49,648 bases of DNA from Opitutales bacterium (GTDB taxonomy: Bacteria > Verrucomicrobiota > Verrucomicrobiia > Opitutales > JABSRG01), in contig JANQKZ010000055.1 in NCBI GenBank assembly GCA_028280845.1, positions 1-49,648 on the forward strand, in the 5' to 3' direction. The notes under the pieces were generated by a model. The model ran no database searches. It had not been told where the DNA came from and saw only the letters and a list, made by a program, of their open reading frames with translations. Both the position numbers and the translations under genes were made by a program. Shown here piece by piece: positions 33,027 through 42,048 of this stretch (positions are counted from its first letter, which is position 1; the number at the start of each line of letters is the position of its first letter).

Positions 33027-34094
33027 ATGCCACAGCTAGCACCAGACGTTTGGGATCTTCTATGGGATGGAACCGTGATTCCGGCCCATCCACTCGCCTT
33101 GAATCAGGAGCGTCGTTTGGATGAGCGGCGCCAGCGCGCATTAAGCCGATATTATCTGGATGCCGGCGCAGGAGGGATAGCGGTGGGGGTCCATACCACT
33201 CAATTCGAAATTCGTGACCCCCGGCATGGCCTCTATGAGCCTGTCCTCTCCCTGGCCGCAGAAGAAATGCTGCGGTATGAGGATCGGACCGGTCAGCGGC
33301 GGGTTCGGGTAGCCGGGATTGCCGGACCTACGAATCAGGCTGTCCGGGAGGCAGCGGTGGCCAAGGTACTGGGCTATGACCTGGGCCTGGTCAGTTTGGG
33401 CGCTTTAGGAGAAACAGACAACGATGGCTTGATCGATCACCTGAAAGCCGTGGGCGACGTGATTCCCATTTTTGGCTTTTACCTGCAGCCTTCCGTAGGC
33501 GGGAGGCCCCTGGAATATTCGTTCTGGCGACGCGCCGTGGAGCTCGAGGCCATGCGGGCGATAAAGGTGGCTCCGTTTAACCGCTACCTGACTCACGATG
33601 TGGTCCGGGCCGTGGCGGATGGCGGACGTGCCCATGACCTCGCACTCTATACGGGCAACGATGATAACATCATTTTTGATCTCTTGGCCCATTACCGATT
33701 CGAGGAACCCGATGGCCCTGTGCTGGGCTTTCGAGGAGGGCTGCTGGGCCAGTGGGCCGTCTGGACTCAAAAAGCCGTGGAGATGATGGATGAGATCAAA
33801 GCGATGCGCCGAGCCGGAGAGTCACCCGGTCCCACCTGGTATGTGAAGGCCCAGCAATTGACGGATGCCAATGCTGTCCTGTTTGACTTTGCCAATGCCT
33901 TTCACGGTTGTATCCCGGGTATTCATGAAGTGCTGCGCCGCCAGGGTTTGCTGGAGGGGCTTTGGACCCTCAATCCGGCGGAAACGCTCTCACCGGGGCA
34001 GGTCGAGGAACTGGACCGGATTTACCGGATCTATCCCTGGCTCCACGATGATGCCTTTGTGGAGGCGAATCGGGATCGGTGGTTGAGCGGGTAG
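33027..34094 (+). CDS. Dihydrodipicolinate synthase (DapA)-family aldolase-like protein
   Basis: A 355-residue class I aldolase-fold protein when started at ATG 33027; the longer frame from 32964 overlaps the upstream gene. AGAGGIAVGVHTTQFEIRD takes the place of the usual GTTGE loop. IPIFGFYLQPSVGG and the Schiff-base Lys in MRAIKVAPFNRY are in the expected places. DapA relatives condense or cleave 2-keto acids, for example 2-keto-3-deoxy sugar acids to pyruvate plus an aldehyde. With the epimerase-like gene it probably handles a sugar acid. Cytoplasmic. Confidence 0.75.
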   Translation: MPQLAPDVWDLLWDGTVIPAHPLALNQERRLDERRQRALSRYYLDAGAGGIAVGVHTTQFEIRDPRHGLYEPVLSLAAEEMLRYEDRTGQRRVRVAGIAGPTNQAVREAAVAKVLGYDLGLVSLGALGETDNDGLIDHLKAVGDVIPIFGFYLQPSVGGRPLEYSFWRRAVELEAMRAIKVAPFNRYLTHDVVRAVADGGRAHDLALYTGNDDNIIFDLLAHYRFEEPDGPVLGFRGGLLGQWAVWTQKAVEMMDEIKAMRRAGESPGPTWYVKAQQLTDANAVLFDFANAFHGCIPGIHEVLRRQGLLEGLWTLNPAETLSPGQVEELDRIYRIYPWLHDDAFVEANRDRWLSG

Positions 34095-34095
34095 T

Positions 34096-34124
34096 AAACC
34101 GGCCGCATACCATGCGGCCCTCCC
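34096..34124. repeat. 29-bp hairpin repeat, copy 2
   Basis: AAACC, then GGCCGCAT (34101-34108), loop ACC, ATGCGGCC (34112-34119), then CTCCC. Against copy 1 (8412-8440), 25 of 29 bases are identical, and the four differences are two paired, compensating stem changes. It lies two bases past the DapA-like stop, between convergent genes. Confidence 0.6.
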
Positions 34125-34163
34125 GGGTTGTTTCAGTTGGCCGCTTTTTCAATCGTGTGAGAT

Positions 34164-34940
34164 TTACATAAATTGCTTAGATCGCAGTAATTCCACAAAC
34201 ATCTCGGAGACTTGCTGGTGGAGCGTTTTCGAGTACTTCATGTCGGAGGTATAGTAATGGGCTACGCTGGTGATACCGGCTTCGTTTAATTTATCCTGCA
34301 TACCGGGGATCCGGGAATACCGGGTCCAGGTTTGTTTTTCAAATTCCCGGTAGAGGTCGGTGATTTCCTGGTCTGTTTTCGGATGGTAAGTTTCCTCATG
34401 AATGATGGCATCCATCGGGAGGCGCGCCCGCACTTCTGGGATCTCTTCATCCGGATAACCTACTACCAGACTGGTCACCGGGACGACGTTTTCCGGCAGG
34501 TTGAGGTGCTCAGAAATTTTGTCAGAGGCCCACAGGGTGGTTCCCATATAACAAATGCCCAAGCCGCGGGATTCGGCCGCAACAGCGACGTTTTGCGCGG
34601 CGATGACTGCGTCTGCCATGCCGGTCAGGAACCCGAGAAAATCGTCGAAGGATCCTTTGGCCTGGTGGATCTTGAGCCAACGCCGGATCCGGTAAAAATC
34701 GGAACAAAAGGTCAGGACAACGGGTGCCTGAAGGATCATCTTCTGGCGGGAATGTAATTCGTATAATTTCTCACGGCTTGCGTGCTCCCTGGAAATCACC
34801 ACGCTCCAACTTTGCATGTTTCCCGAGCTGGAAGCCCGTTGGCCGCAGTAAATGAGGTCACGCAGGAGGGTATCCTCTATCGGGTCCGATTTAAACCGCC
34901 GGATGGATTTATGGTTCTTGAGGTGTTCGATGATTTCCAT
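34164..34940 (-). CDS. Nitroreductase-family flavoprotein
   Basis: A 258-residue protein when started at ATG 34940, which gives the standard N-terminus MEIIEHLKNHKSIRRFKSDP. FMN-binding features are the RRF segment, QRASSSGNMQSWSVVISRE and the C-terminal part of the domain GLGICYMGTTLW with VVPVTSLVVGYPDE. It resembles the NfsA type of nitroreductase. It reduces nitro compounds, quinones or other acceptors with NAD(P)H in the cytoplasm. It lies downstream of the amidohydrolase operon but is separated by 134 bases that hold a strong hairpin, so it is probably expressed separately. Confidence 0.85.
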   Translation of the reverse strand: MEIIEHLKNHKSIRRFKSDPIEDTLLRDLIYCGQRASSSGNMQSWSVVISREHASREKLYELHSRQKMILQAPVVLTFCSDFYRIRRWLKIHQAKGSFDDFLGFLTGMADAVIAAQNVAVAAESRGLGICYMGTTLWASDKISEHLNLPENVVPVTSLVVGYPDEEIPEVRARLPMDAIIHEETYHPKTDQEITDLYREFEKQTWTRYSRIPGMQDKLNEAGITSVAHYYTSDMKYSKTLHQQVSEMFVELLRSKQFM

Positions 34941-35006
34941 GGATGTGGCTTTATAGTTTATGGCGGAGTCTCGCGCCAAGCCCCCCTTTGAACAGTCCAA
35001 AGCATG

Positions 35007-35032
35007 GGGATGGGAGGGAGGTTCCCCATCCC
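35007..35032 (-). terminator. GC hairpin downstream of the amidohydrolase operon
   Basis: GGGATGGG (35007-35014) and CCCATCCC (35025-35032) form an eight-base stem with a ten-base loop, 42 bases past the amidohydrolase stop. No U-tract is visible. It probably ends the minus-strand operon or reduces read-through into the nitroreductase gene. Confidence 0.45.
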
Positions 35033-35074
35033 GCCACCCGGAAAGTCCTGAATCGATTCCGGATCGGCTTCGGC

Positions 35075-36700
35075 TTACTTTCCCGGCAAGCTGACCTGAT
35101 CAATGATGCGGCGCATGTTGCGGCCGAGGATGTTGCGTTTGGCCTCCTCGCTGATGTCGGCGTAGGCCACCCAGCCGAACTGGGGGAAGGGGTCGCGCAT
35201 GGGGCAATCGGAGCCGTAAACGACCCGCTCGGACCCGACCTGTTCGCTCATCCACTCGATCGTTCCGTTAGTCACGGAAGTAAAGGTGATCTCGCAATGG
35301 CAATTGGGGTAAGCTTTGGCCAGGGCAACGTGGTCCCGGGCGTGCTTCCAGGTCCACCCGGAATGGGCGAGGAGGTAATTTACATTCGGAAAGCGTGTAG
35401 CCAGGTCGTGCATCTCTTCGATGAAGTTATCGCTGGGATGCATCTTGGCGAAGAGGTGGTGTTCATTGGCGTAGTCCCACCAGGGGTAGAAGCGAGGATC
35501 ATTATAGGGGATTCCCATGCGGGGAAAGTAAGGCTTGAGTCCCATCATGCCATGGTCTTCGTAGCAGCTTTTGAGGGCGGCTTTCCACTCATCAGGATCT
35601 TCCAGATAGTTCGGGTCAAAGACAGCATACCCGATGAACTGGTCCGGGTGAGCTTTCAGGCCCCGTTTGGTCTCTTCGTTTCCGATCTCATAATCCGTCC
35701 ATATCCCGGTCCATGGGCTCGCCACGGTGATATTGACCCCAAGACGATTGTTACGCTCCACCACGGCATCGAGGTCAGCCCCATTCATAAAGACTCGGGT
35801 GGCCCCCTGAGTCTCTTCGTGGGTGAAGTGGGCGTGCGCATCGATGACTTCCATGTCCTCGATGGGGAGCCCGTCCAGGGCGCGATCCAGGATGGCGTCA
35901 TCGGTTCTGGGTTCTGCATAAGGTTCGGGTAGATCGACGCCCAGGAGCCTGGCCAGGTTGCCACCCGCGATGGCGTTGCGCTGTTCCCCGGTCAATTCCG
36001 AATAATCTACGTAGGCCCGGGCGGCCCCGAGCGATTTTTCAAGGGCCTCGGTGCCAAAAAGCAGCTGCTCGTGTCCTAGGGTTCGACACCAGTATTCGAG
36101 CATCCGGTTACCCTGATAGTTCGAAAATTCGAAATGCAGATTGGGAAAGGCTTTGGCGTAGGGGGTGAGCTGGCGGGTGGCTTCCCAGCGCACCCGGTGA
36201 AGGAGTATGTTCAACTGGGGAAAGTGTTCACAGGCCCAGCGCAGCTCTTCCCAGCTCATTTGGCCATGACCATGATCATCCAGTCCACGATCCACGATGA
36301 GGAGGATGCCGGCGGCTTCGAGGGCCTCCAACATCTGTCCAAAGCCGATATCATTGACCTCGAATTCAAATACGCGCGGGTAAATTTTCAGTGCGCGGAC
36401 CCCGGCATCTTCCATCTGTTTGACCAGATCAGCCGGGGCTGGGACTTCTCCGGTATGATGGGGAAGTCCTATCCAGCAGGGGTAGAGACGTTCATGCTCC
36501 CGGCAGATTTCGTCTACGATAGGATTACCTACTCCGGGATGCACTTCGGCGGCAACGTTGTGGTAGACCAGGGCGCCATGAATCGCGCATCGCTCCATCT
36601 CCGAGACGAGTTTGTCCGTTTTCCACGGCCCCAGGATATCTTTACCGGCCCGCTTGCCTACATAGGCAAAACTATCAAAGTAAATCGTATCTTTAGCCAT
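35075..36700 (-). CDS. Tandem amidohydrolase-2 protein: degenerate first domain, intact second domain
   Basis: Starting at ATG 36700 the protein has 541 residues and two similar TIM-barrel domains. The second (about 280-541) keeps the metal and catalytic residues: His289 and His291 (VIDAHAHF), Lys389 (GLKPYFP), His421 (AKMHPSD), His446 (LLAHSGW) and Asp498 (VYGSDCP). In the first, HxH is replaced by Phe-Ala-Tyr (FDSFAYVG) and the last Asp lies in LFGTEALEK, so it probably cannot bind metal. The family decarboxylates or hydrolyses carboxylic acids and lactones. It starts two bases after the aminotransferase stop, in the operon beginning with the SSS symporter. Confidence 0.85.
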   Translation of the reverse strand: MAKDTIYFDSFAYVGKRAGKDILGPWKTDKLVSEMERCAIHGALVYHNVAAEVHPGVGNPIVDEICREHERLYPCWIGLPHHTGEVPAPADLVKQMEDAGVRALKIYPRVFEFEVNDIGFGQMLEALEAAGILLIVDRGLDDHGHGQMSWEELRWACEHFPQLNILLHRVRWEATRQLTPYAKAFPNLHFEFSNYQGNRMLEYWCRTLGHEQLLFGTEALEKSLGAARAYVDYSELTGEQRNAIAGGNLARLLGVDLPEPYAEPRTDDAILDRALDGLPIEDMEVIDAHAHFTHEETQGATRVFMNGADLDAVVERNNRLGVNITVASPWTGIWTDYEIGNEETKRGLKAHPDQFIGYAVFDPNYLEDPDEWKAALKSCYEDHGMMGLKPYFPRMGIPYNDPRFYPWWDYANEHHLFAKMHPSDNFIEEMHDLATRFPNVNYLLAHSGWTWKHARDHVALAKAYPNCHCEITFTSVTNGTIEWMSEQVGSERVVYGSDCPMRDPFPQFGWVAYADISEEAKRNILGRNMRRIIDQVSLPGK

Positions 36701-36702
36701 AA

Positions 36703-37920
36703 CTAGAGAACCGCTTTTATGGATTGGTGCAGGGTTCCAATGGTTTCGTCGATATCGGACGCCTGATGGGTGTAGGTGACAAACCACTGCTCGTTGGCGA
36801 AAATTCCCCGACTGTAGAGTTGGTCGAACAGACGTTGCCGCAGATCTCCCGAGTCCGGGTCGAAGTGGATGGCACCCGCGTGGGGGAGGCCGCCCATTCG
36901 GGCGGGAAAGTCCGTTTGCTGAAACACTTCGTCGAAGCCCTGGTTGAGTCGTTCCCCCATGGCAACCAGGTGTTCATGTACCGGCTCACGGTTATAAATT
37001 TCCATGACCTTTTTCCCGGCCGCAAGACTGAGGGTGTCGCCGGCATAGGTGGTTGTGATGATGGTTTCATCGAGGGCATCCATCCACTCCGCTTTGCCGG
37101 CGTAGGCGGCGAGGGAATAGCCATTGGATATGCCCTTGGCGTAGGCGGAGAAATCGGGAACGACCCCGAAAAACTCGGGAGCGCCTCCCTTGCCCAGGCG
37201 GAAGCCGGTGAGGACTTCATCAAAAACCAGGGCGACTCCATATTCATCACACTTTTCCCGCAGTTTCCGAAGGTAAGGTTTGGAGGGGGGTTGTCCCCAT
37301 TCCACCGGAACGACCTGGGCGGCGGCCAGTTGATCGCCATGCCGGTCAAACACACGTTCCACGGCTTCCAGATTGCCATAGGGGACCTCGTGGACGAAAT
37401 CATTCAAAGCCAGGGGAATACCGGGTTTTGGCCAGGCGAGGGAAAACCAGTCCATGTAGCCATGGTAGCCGCTGGTCAGCATGTGTTCTCGCCCGGTGCG
37501 GCTTCGGGCCAGGCGGAGGCAGCAGGCGTTGGCGTCGTTACCGGTTTTCATGAAGCGAATCTTATCTGCCCATTGAACGGTTTCGAGGATGGCCTCGGCG
37601 GTCTCCACCTCGAGGGGACTGGCCATACTGAACAGGACTCCGAGCTGAATCTGTTCACGGACCGCCGCATCCACCTCGTCATATCGATAGCCGAGAACAA
37701 TGGGACCGAGGGCGGCCCGGTAATCGATGTATTCTTTTCCATCCACATCCCACATGCGACACCCCTTTGCCTGTTGGATGAATGGGGGACGGCTGGGGAT
37801 GAAGTCGTTGTCGTAACGCTTGGCGTTGGTTTGCGTGCCCCAGGGAATCCGCCGCAGGGCGCGCTCGTAGAGCTCCCGGTGGGCGGGACTCATGGAGTCA
37901 GTCGGTGTCAGAGTCTTCAT
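36703..37920 (-). CDS. Class III aminotransferase of the glutamate-1-semialdehyde aminomutase type
   Basis: A 405-residue PLP enzyme when started at ATG 37920. The PLP lysine is Lys262 in AYAKGISNGYSLAA, the cofactor Asp234 is in LVFDEVLTGFR, and KTGNDANACCLRLARSRTGR binds the phosphate. It resembles GSA aminomutase (HemL), but a heme pathway role is unlikely in this operon. More likely it transaminates a keto or aldehyde sugar derivative. It lies 35 bases after the lyase gene and two before the amidohydrolase gene. An upstream extension to 38037 overlaps the lyase and is rejected. Confidence 0.85.
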   Translation of the reverse strand: MKTLTPTDSMSPAHRELYERALRRIPWGTQTNAKRYDNDFIPSRPPFIQQAKGCRMWDVDGKEYIDYRAALGPIVLGYRYDEVDAAVREQIQLGVLFSMASPLEVETAEAILETVQWADKIRFMKTGNDANACCLRLARSRTGREHMLTSGYHGYMDWFSLAWPKPGIPLALNDFVHEVPYGNLEAVERVFDRHGDQLAAAQVVPVEWGQPPSKPYLRKLREKCDEYGVALVFDEVLTGFRLGKGGAPEFFGVVPDFSAYAKGISNGYSLAAYAGKAEWMDALDETIITTTYAGDTLSLAAGKKVMEIYNREPVHEHLVAMGERLNQGFDEVFQQTDFPARMGGLPHAGAIHFDPDSGDLRQRLFDQLYSRGIFANEQWFVTYTHQASDIDETIGTLHQSIKAVL

Positions 37921-37955
37921 GGCATAGTAAATAGTAACATAAATAGAGCTGATAA

Positions 37956-39965
37956 TCAGGAGGCGATTATCTGAACTTCGGGGCGTGGTCCGGTGGTATA
38001 AACGGTCGCATCCAGGCGGCGGGACTTGAACCGCCATCCACCCTCTATCGCGCTAACCGTGCCTGCGATCGAGGCTGATTTTCCTGTCCGGGTTGCCTCA
38101 AACAGGGTAATGATTTCGTGATTGAGGGTTTCGCCGGAGCGGATTTCAAGGAAGGGGAAGTCGCCCGTCTCGGGAGGGACATCGAGCTTTCCGATCCCTG
38201 TCGTGAGTCCATTTTCCGAGGCGGTCTGAATCGAAAGGGATGCGGCCGGGCGCCGGATACTGGCGGTGAGACTCGGGCCAAGGCTTATTCGGCCCTGGCC
38301 GTCGGCATTGTCGGGGTAAAACCGCAGGTCGACCGTTTGAGGTCGGTAACGCAGTTGAACCTGGTCGATCAGGATGACCGTTTCCGGCTTGGCGAATATG
38401 ACGGTTCGCAGCACTTTAAAGACATGAAGATTATCGATGAGGTAGGCGGCGGTGGCATCGCTGGTCCACCAGACTACCCCCCCTCGATCTTCGAAATTTA
38501 AGACCGTGGCATAGGCCTGGCTGTCGTTGGTTCCCTCGCTGCCATCATGATAGGTGTGTCCCTTCCCATCGATGAGGACGCAGTTGTGGCCCCGGGTGAG
38601 CCGGATGGGCCAGCCGTCGTGGCGCCAGTCATAGGCGGCTCCAAAGTGGTCGTTGAGGAGACGTTCACCGTTGTACTTATAGATAAATGAATTGCGGTCG
38701 GCGTGTTCATGGTTGGCGGGTCCTCCACTTTTAAAGGCCAAGTAGGCATCGTTCGGCTCCCAACCGGTCCGGCAAAGTATCCAGTCGAGGTCGTTGTGGA
38801 CATTCTTTAAGGCAGGGGAGGGGGATACAAGGGGGAGTTCCGAATCATACCAGAGAAAATCCATGAACATGCGGGGGTTGCTACAGTGGTCCGCCGCCCA
38901 GCGGGCATAGCGGTTTCCTGTTTTCCGGCCAATCCAGGAGGGGATGCCGGCGCCCACTGAGCTGCGGGCATCGCTGTAATTCACGATGTCGGGTTTTCCG
39001 TCCAAGTGTCTCCCCATCTGCATCGTGAGGATGAAATCAATGACGCCGTCCAGGTTGGCGTCGTTGCCCCAATCTACTTGTCCCCCCTGGAGTTCATAGG
39101 CCTCGAAAAAGGAAAAGAGGGTGCGCAGTGTATAATCGGCATAGCTGAGGCCCTCAAAGTAACTGCCGTCTGGAGAGAACAGATGGAGGACCTTTCGTGA
39201 GCTATCGATGGCATGCTTTAACCAGGCATTGGCCCGGGAGTCTTGACCCTGCAGGGCCAGGGCCCCCATCCCAAGGGCCGCGGTAGGAGCAGCACGGAGA
39301 TTGTTTGCTCCAAGGATCATGGGCCAACGCTCCATCGAGATCTTATAGAAATCGGTATGATTCTCGTCGAAGTCCCAGCCATGGTCGTGGGCCCAGTTAT
39401 CCATGTCATCCAAGGTGTGGAAACAGGCGATGCAGCCCTTTTCCGCAATCGAGGCGAGTAACTCCTGATCGAGGTCTTCGTCTATGGCATCACCGAGGAC
39501 CTCCCGTATCCAGAGCAGGCGTTTGGTGGTATAGGATGCCCGTTGGATACCGAGGACATGGTTTTCCTTATCAAGGAAGTAGTCCCACTTGGGCTGGTTC
39601 AAATAGAATCGGATACCCTCCAGCAGAGTCCGCTCGAGGGCAGGATCCGGTTCGACCAGATGCACGAGGGCCATCTGGTTCATGAGGCGTAGCGGGGCTG
39701 GAAAATCATAGACGATATCCCCCGAATCCAGAAAGGTCCGGATGGCGGGCTTTACCTGCTCGGGATGGGTTTTTTTAAAGGTTTGATAGAGGGGGCGCAG
39801 AACGGGTACCGCGGTGTTGGCTCGAATTCGAGGGAGGTCTTGGGGGAGAAAAAACAAACGAGACCCGGAGGTGCCTGATGGAGCCATCGCCCCTTTCAGG
39901 GATGGAAGTAAGGGGGTGAACAGAATGGAAGTCCCTCCGAGTTGTAGCAGCTTTCTACGATTCAT
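37956..39965 (-). CDS. Exported heparinase II/III-like polysaccharide lyase
   Basis: A 669-residue protein with a Tat-like signal (MNRRKLLQLGGTSILFTPLL). An (alpha/alpha) toroid occupies about residues 50-370 (NNLRAAPTAALGMGALAL, DGSYFEGLSYADYTLRTL). It is followed by the heparinase II/III-like beta-sandwich, with the hallmark GPANHEHADRNSFIY (H-x-H-x-D) and TRGHNCVLIDGKGHTYHDG. Such enzymes cleave uronic-acid polysaccharides (heparin, alginate, chondroitin or ulvan types) by beta-elimination, in the periplasm. The start lies two bases after the symporter stop, so cleavage and uptake are coupled. The substrate class is inferred; the exact PL family is not clear. Confidence 0.85.
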   Translation of the reverse strand: MNRRKLLQLGGTSILFTPLLPSLKGAMAPSGTSGSRLFFLPQDLPRIRANTAVPVLRPLYQTFKKTHPEQVKPAIRTFLDSGDIVYDFPAPLRLMNQMALVHLVEPDPALERTLLEGIRFYLNQPKWDYFLDKENHVLGIQRASYTTKRLLWIREVLGDAIDEDLDQELLASIAEKGCIACFHTLDDMDNWAHDHGWDFDENHTDFYKISMERWPMILGANNLRAAPTAALGMGALALQGQDSRANAWLKHAIDSSRKVLHLFSPDGSYFEGLSYADYTLRTLFSFFEAYELQGGQVDWGNDANLDGVIDFILTMQMGRHLDGKPDIVNYSDARSSVGAGIPSWIGRKTGNRYARWAADHCSNPRMFMDFLWYDSELPLVSPSPALKNVHNDLDWILCRTGWEPNDAYLAFKSGGPANHEHADRNSFIYKYNGERLLNDHFGAAYDWRHDGWPIRLTRGHNCVLIDGKGHTYHDGSEGTNDSQAYATVLNFEDRGGVVWWTSDATAAYLIDNLHVFKVLRTVIFAKPETVILIDQVQLRYRPQTVDLRFYPDNADGQGRISLGPSLTASIRRPAASLSIQTASENGLTTGIGKLDVPPETGDFPFLEIRSGETLNHEIITLFEATRTGKSASIAGTVSAIEGGWRFKSRRLDATVYTTGPRPEVQIIAS

Positions 39966-39967
39966 GA

Positions 39968-41830
39968 CTAATCATGGGGGAGTTCAGATGGAATATGGTG
40001 GCGCTCCTGGTAGCGATTCACGGCTTGAATGACGAGGATGCCCACCCCGAGGGCGATGAGGCCGGCCACGGTATTGAGGATCCCCCCCTCCGAAAATGTG
40101 GGAAAAGTCAGCAGGATAAGCAGCACTCCCATACCAACTGCCAGGCGACCCATGAAACGGTAAGATTGCAGACCCTCCGGTCCGATTTTGGTATCGGGAT
40201 GGGAGTGGGCCGGGGTTTTCATATCCTTCTCGAAGGACTCGATTCGCTCCCTGAAGGCTCCTTCCCGCTTGTTAAAAAAGGAGGTCACGTAAAACACTCC
40301 CCCGCTGACAATGAGCCCGACCAGCGCATTCAACTCATATCGGGTGAGTTCAAGGCCAAACCAGGTCACCGCAACATCCGAAAACAGCACATTCATGGCA
40401 GTGGGTGCCACCCCGCTCTGGAAGGAAGCGTATACCCCTACGCCGAGAACCGCAACGACCCCGGCGGTCACCGAAGCGATGGCCGACCACCACGGGGTTT
40501 TTGTCCAAAGCAGGCCGATAAACACGGGGACAAAGAGCGTGATCTTGTAAAGGGACTCGGCTTTCATATAGACGTCAAAAGCTCCCCCATACTTCTGGAC
40601 ATTGAAGGCCACCCAAATGGCGAAGATTCCCAGCAAGGCCACGCAGGTTTTGCCCACAAGCAACTGCCTCCGCTCGGTTGGTACTTTGCCCGAAACCCGG
40701 GAGGCAATCGGGACGTAGACATCTTTGGTCAGGACGGCCGCCAGCCAGTTGAAGAGTGTATCCGTGGAGCTCATCGTGGCAGAAAAAATAGCTGCGGCGA
40801 GCAGACCCAGCATGCCATGGGGCAGGACCGCCAGAGCCAGGGTAACAAAGGAGGCTTCAGAGGGCTTTTCCAGGTTGGGCCAGAGGTTCCCCATGTCGGG
40901 GAAGAGGATTGGCGTGGTGAAGACCGGGGCGATCCACATCATGGGAAGAACGAAGGACATCACTCCGCACCACAGGGCCATTTTTTTGGTGTCCCGTTCA
41001 TCCGCCACGCTGTAATAACGCTGTGCGATGTGCCAGTTCACATTATATCCGAAAATGATGTAGATGAACCAGGTGGGCCAGAAGAGCAGAGGTTTGCCAT
41101 CAAGCCTGACTTCAAAGTAACCCTCCGGGGCATCCTGGAAGAGGCGAGCCACGCCCTCGATCGCATTGCCGTCGCCGAGAAGGACAAAGGCCATGGGGAT
41201 CATGATGACCGTGACGAGGAGCACGATGAGGAATTGGATGCCATCCGTGACCATAACGGCCCACAGCCCGCCCAGGGTGGTGTAAATGACAAGGACCAGG
41301 CCGGTGACCAGCAGGGTGAGGTCAAACCCGCTCAAACTGGCGAAGCCGAGGTCGAAGGTCAGCTCGCTGATACCCAGGGCGGTGGAGATGAAAATACACA
41401 GGGTGTAAATCATAATACCCAGGACGAGGGTATTGGGTACCACGGCGAGCAGGGTATAAAAGTAGGTCGTATTTTGAGAAAACCGCCGGGTCAAGAACTG
41501 CAGGGGGGTGTCAATACGGGTCCTCCGCCAGAGTGGCCCGAAGAGGAAGAAGCCCAACATGTAGGCCGGCAGGGCGAAGCTGAAAAGCACCACGGCACCC
41601 CCGCCGTTTCCATAGGTAATGCCGGCGGCTCCGACAAACATGAAGGCGGAAAACCCCGAGACAAAGAGGGAGACCATGGAGAGTTTCCAGGGAACATGCC
41701 CTCCGCCCTTGAAGTAGTCCGTAGTCTTGCGGTTAAAGCGCGCGACGAAAAATCCAACGGCCAGTATGGTCGCCATGTAGAGCGCCAGGACAAAATAATC
41801 GAGACCATTGAGAAAGTTTAATTCCGGCAT
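39968..41830 (-). CDS. Sodium:solute symporter, SSS family
   Basis: A 620-residue protein with about 13-14 membrane segments. N-terminal FVARFNRKTTDYFKGGGHVP is the R-x-x-x-D-F/Y-x-GG motif of SSS sugar transporters. GGLWAVMVTDGIQFLIV and SATMSSTDTLFNWLAAVLTKDVY are the conserved sodium-site regions. It is less like the other two symporters of the window than they are like each other and lacks their PNSN tail. It is the first gene of the operon continuing to the lyase, aminotransferase and amidohydrolase. It probably imports the unsaturated uronides that the lyase makes. A palindromic operator (41924-41936) lies 94 bases upstream. Confidence 0.9.
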   Translation of the reverse strand: MPELNFLNGLDYFVLALYMATILAVGFFVARFNRKTTDYFKGGGHVPWKLSMVSLFVSGFSAFMFVGAAGITYGNGGGAVVLFSFALPAYMLGFFLFGPLWRRTRIDTPLQFLTRRFSQNTTYFYTLLAVVPNTLVLGIMIYTLCIFISTALGISELTFDLGFASLSGFDLTLLVTGLVLVIYTTLGGLWAVMVTDGIQFLIVLLVTVIMIPMAFVLLGDGNAIEGVARLFQDAPEGYFEVRLDGKPLLFWPTWFIYIIFGYNVNWHIAQRYYSVADERDTKKMALWCGVMSFVLPMMWIAPVFTTPILFPDMGNLWPNLEKPSEASFVTLALAVLPHGMLGLLAAAIFSATMSSTDTLFNWLAAVLTKDVYVPIASRVSGKVPTERRQLLVGKTCVALLGIFAIWVAFNVQKYGGAFDVYMKAESLYKITLFVPVFIGLLWTKTPWWSAIASVTAGVVAVLGVGVYASFQSGVAPTAMNVLFSDVAVTWFGLELTRYELNALVGLIVSGGVFYVTSFFNKREGAFRERIESFEKDMKTPAHSHPDTKIGPEGLQSYRFMGRLAVGMGVLLILLTFPTFSEGGILNTVAGLIALGVGILVIQAVNRYQERHHIPSELPHD

Positions 41831-41923
41831 GGTGAATCGGGGGTAACACTGCAGACGAAAATGCGCTGCAAGGATACCATTTCAGCCAATCTAGACTGGC
41901 GGAGGGAGAGGATGCGCCCGGCA

Positions 41924-41936
41924 GTTTATGGTAAAC
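41924..41936. promoter_or_regulatory. Candidate operator GTTTAT-G-GTAAAC
   Basis: A near-perfect odd palindrome (one mismatch) in the divergent gap between the SSS operon and the exported protein at 42049. A second, weaker site TCTGAC-C-GTAAAG lies at 41977-41989 in the same gap. Confidence 0.55.
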
Positions 41937-42048
41937 TTTATCGGGCTGTCCCCGGGGCTTCGATGAAGCCTGAATATCTGACCGTAAAGCGGACAAGGGA
42001 ATGACTCCTGATGGTTGTTGGAGTGGATTCGTGGCGAATATCGACAAC

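Noticed and set aside
36724-37974. Plus-strand open frame of 416 codons opposite the aminotransferase gene
   Set aside because: The antisense frame has no recognisable motifs, while the minus strand carries the full PLP signature.
39974-41821. Plus-strand open frame of 615 codons opposite the second symporter
   Set aside because: The translation is a His/Gly/Asp-rich low-complexity mirror of membrane codons. The minus strand gives an unmistakable SSS transporter.
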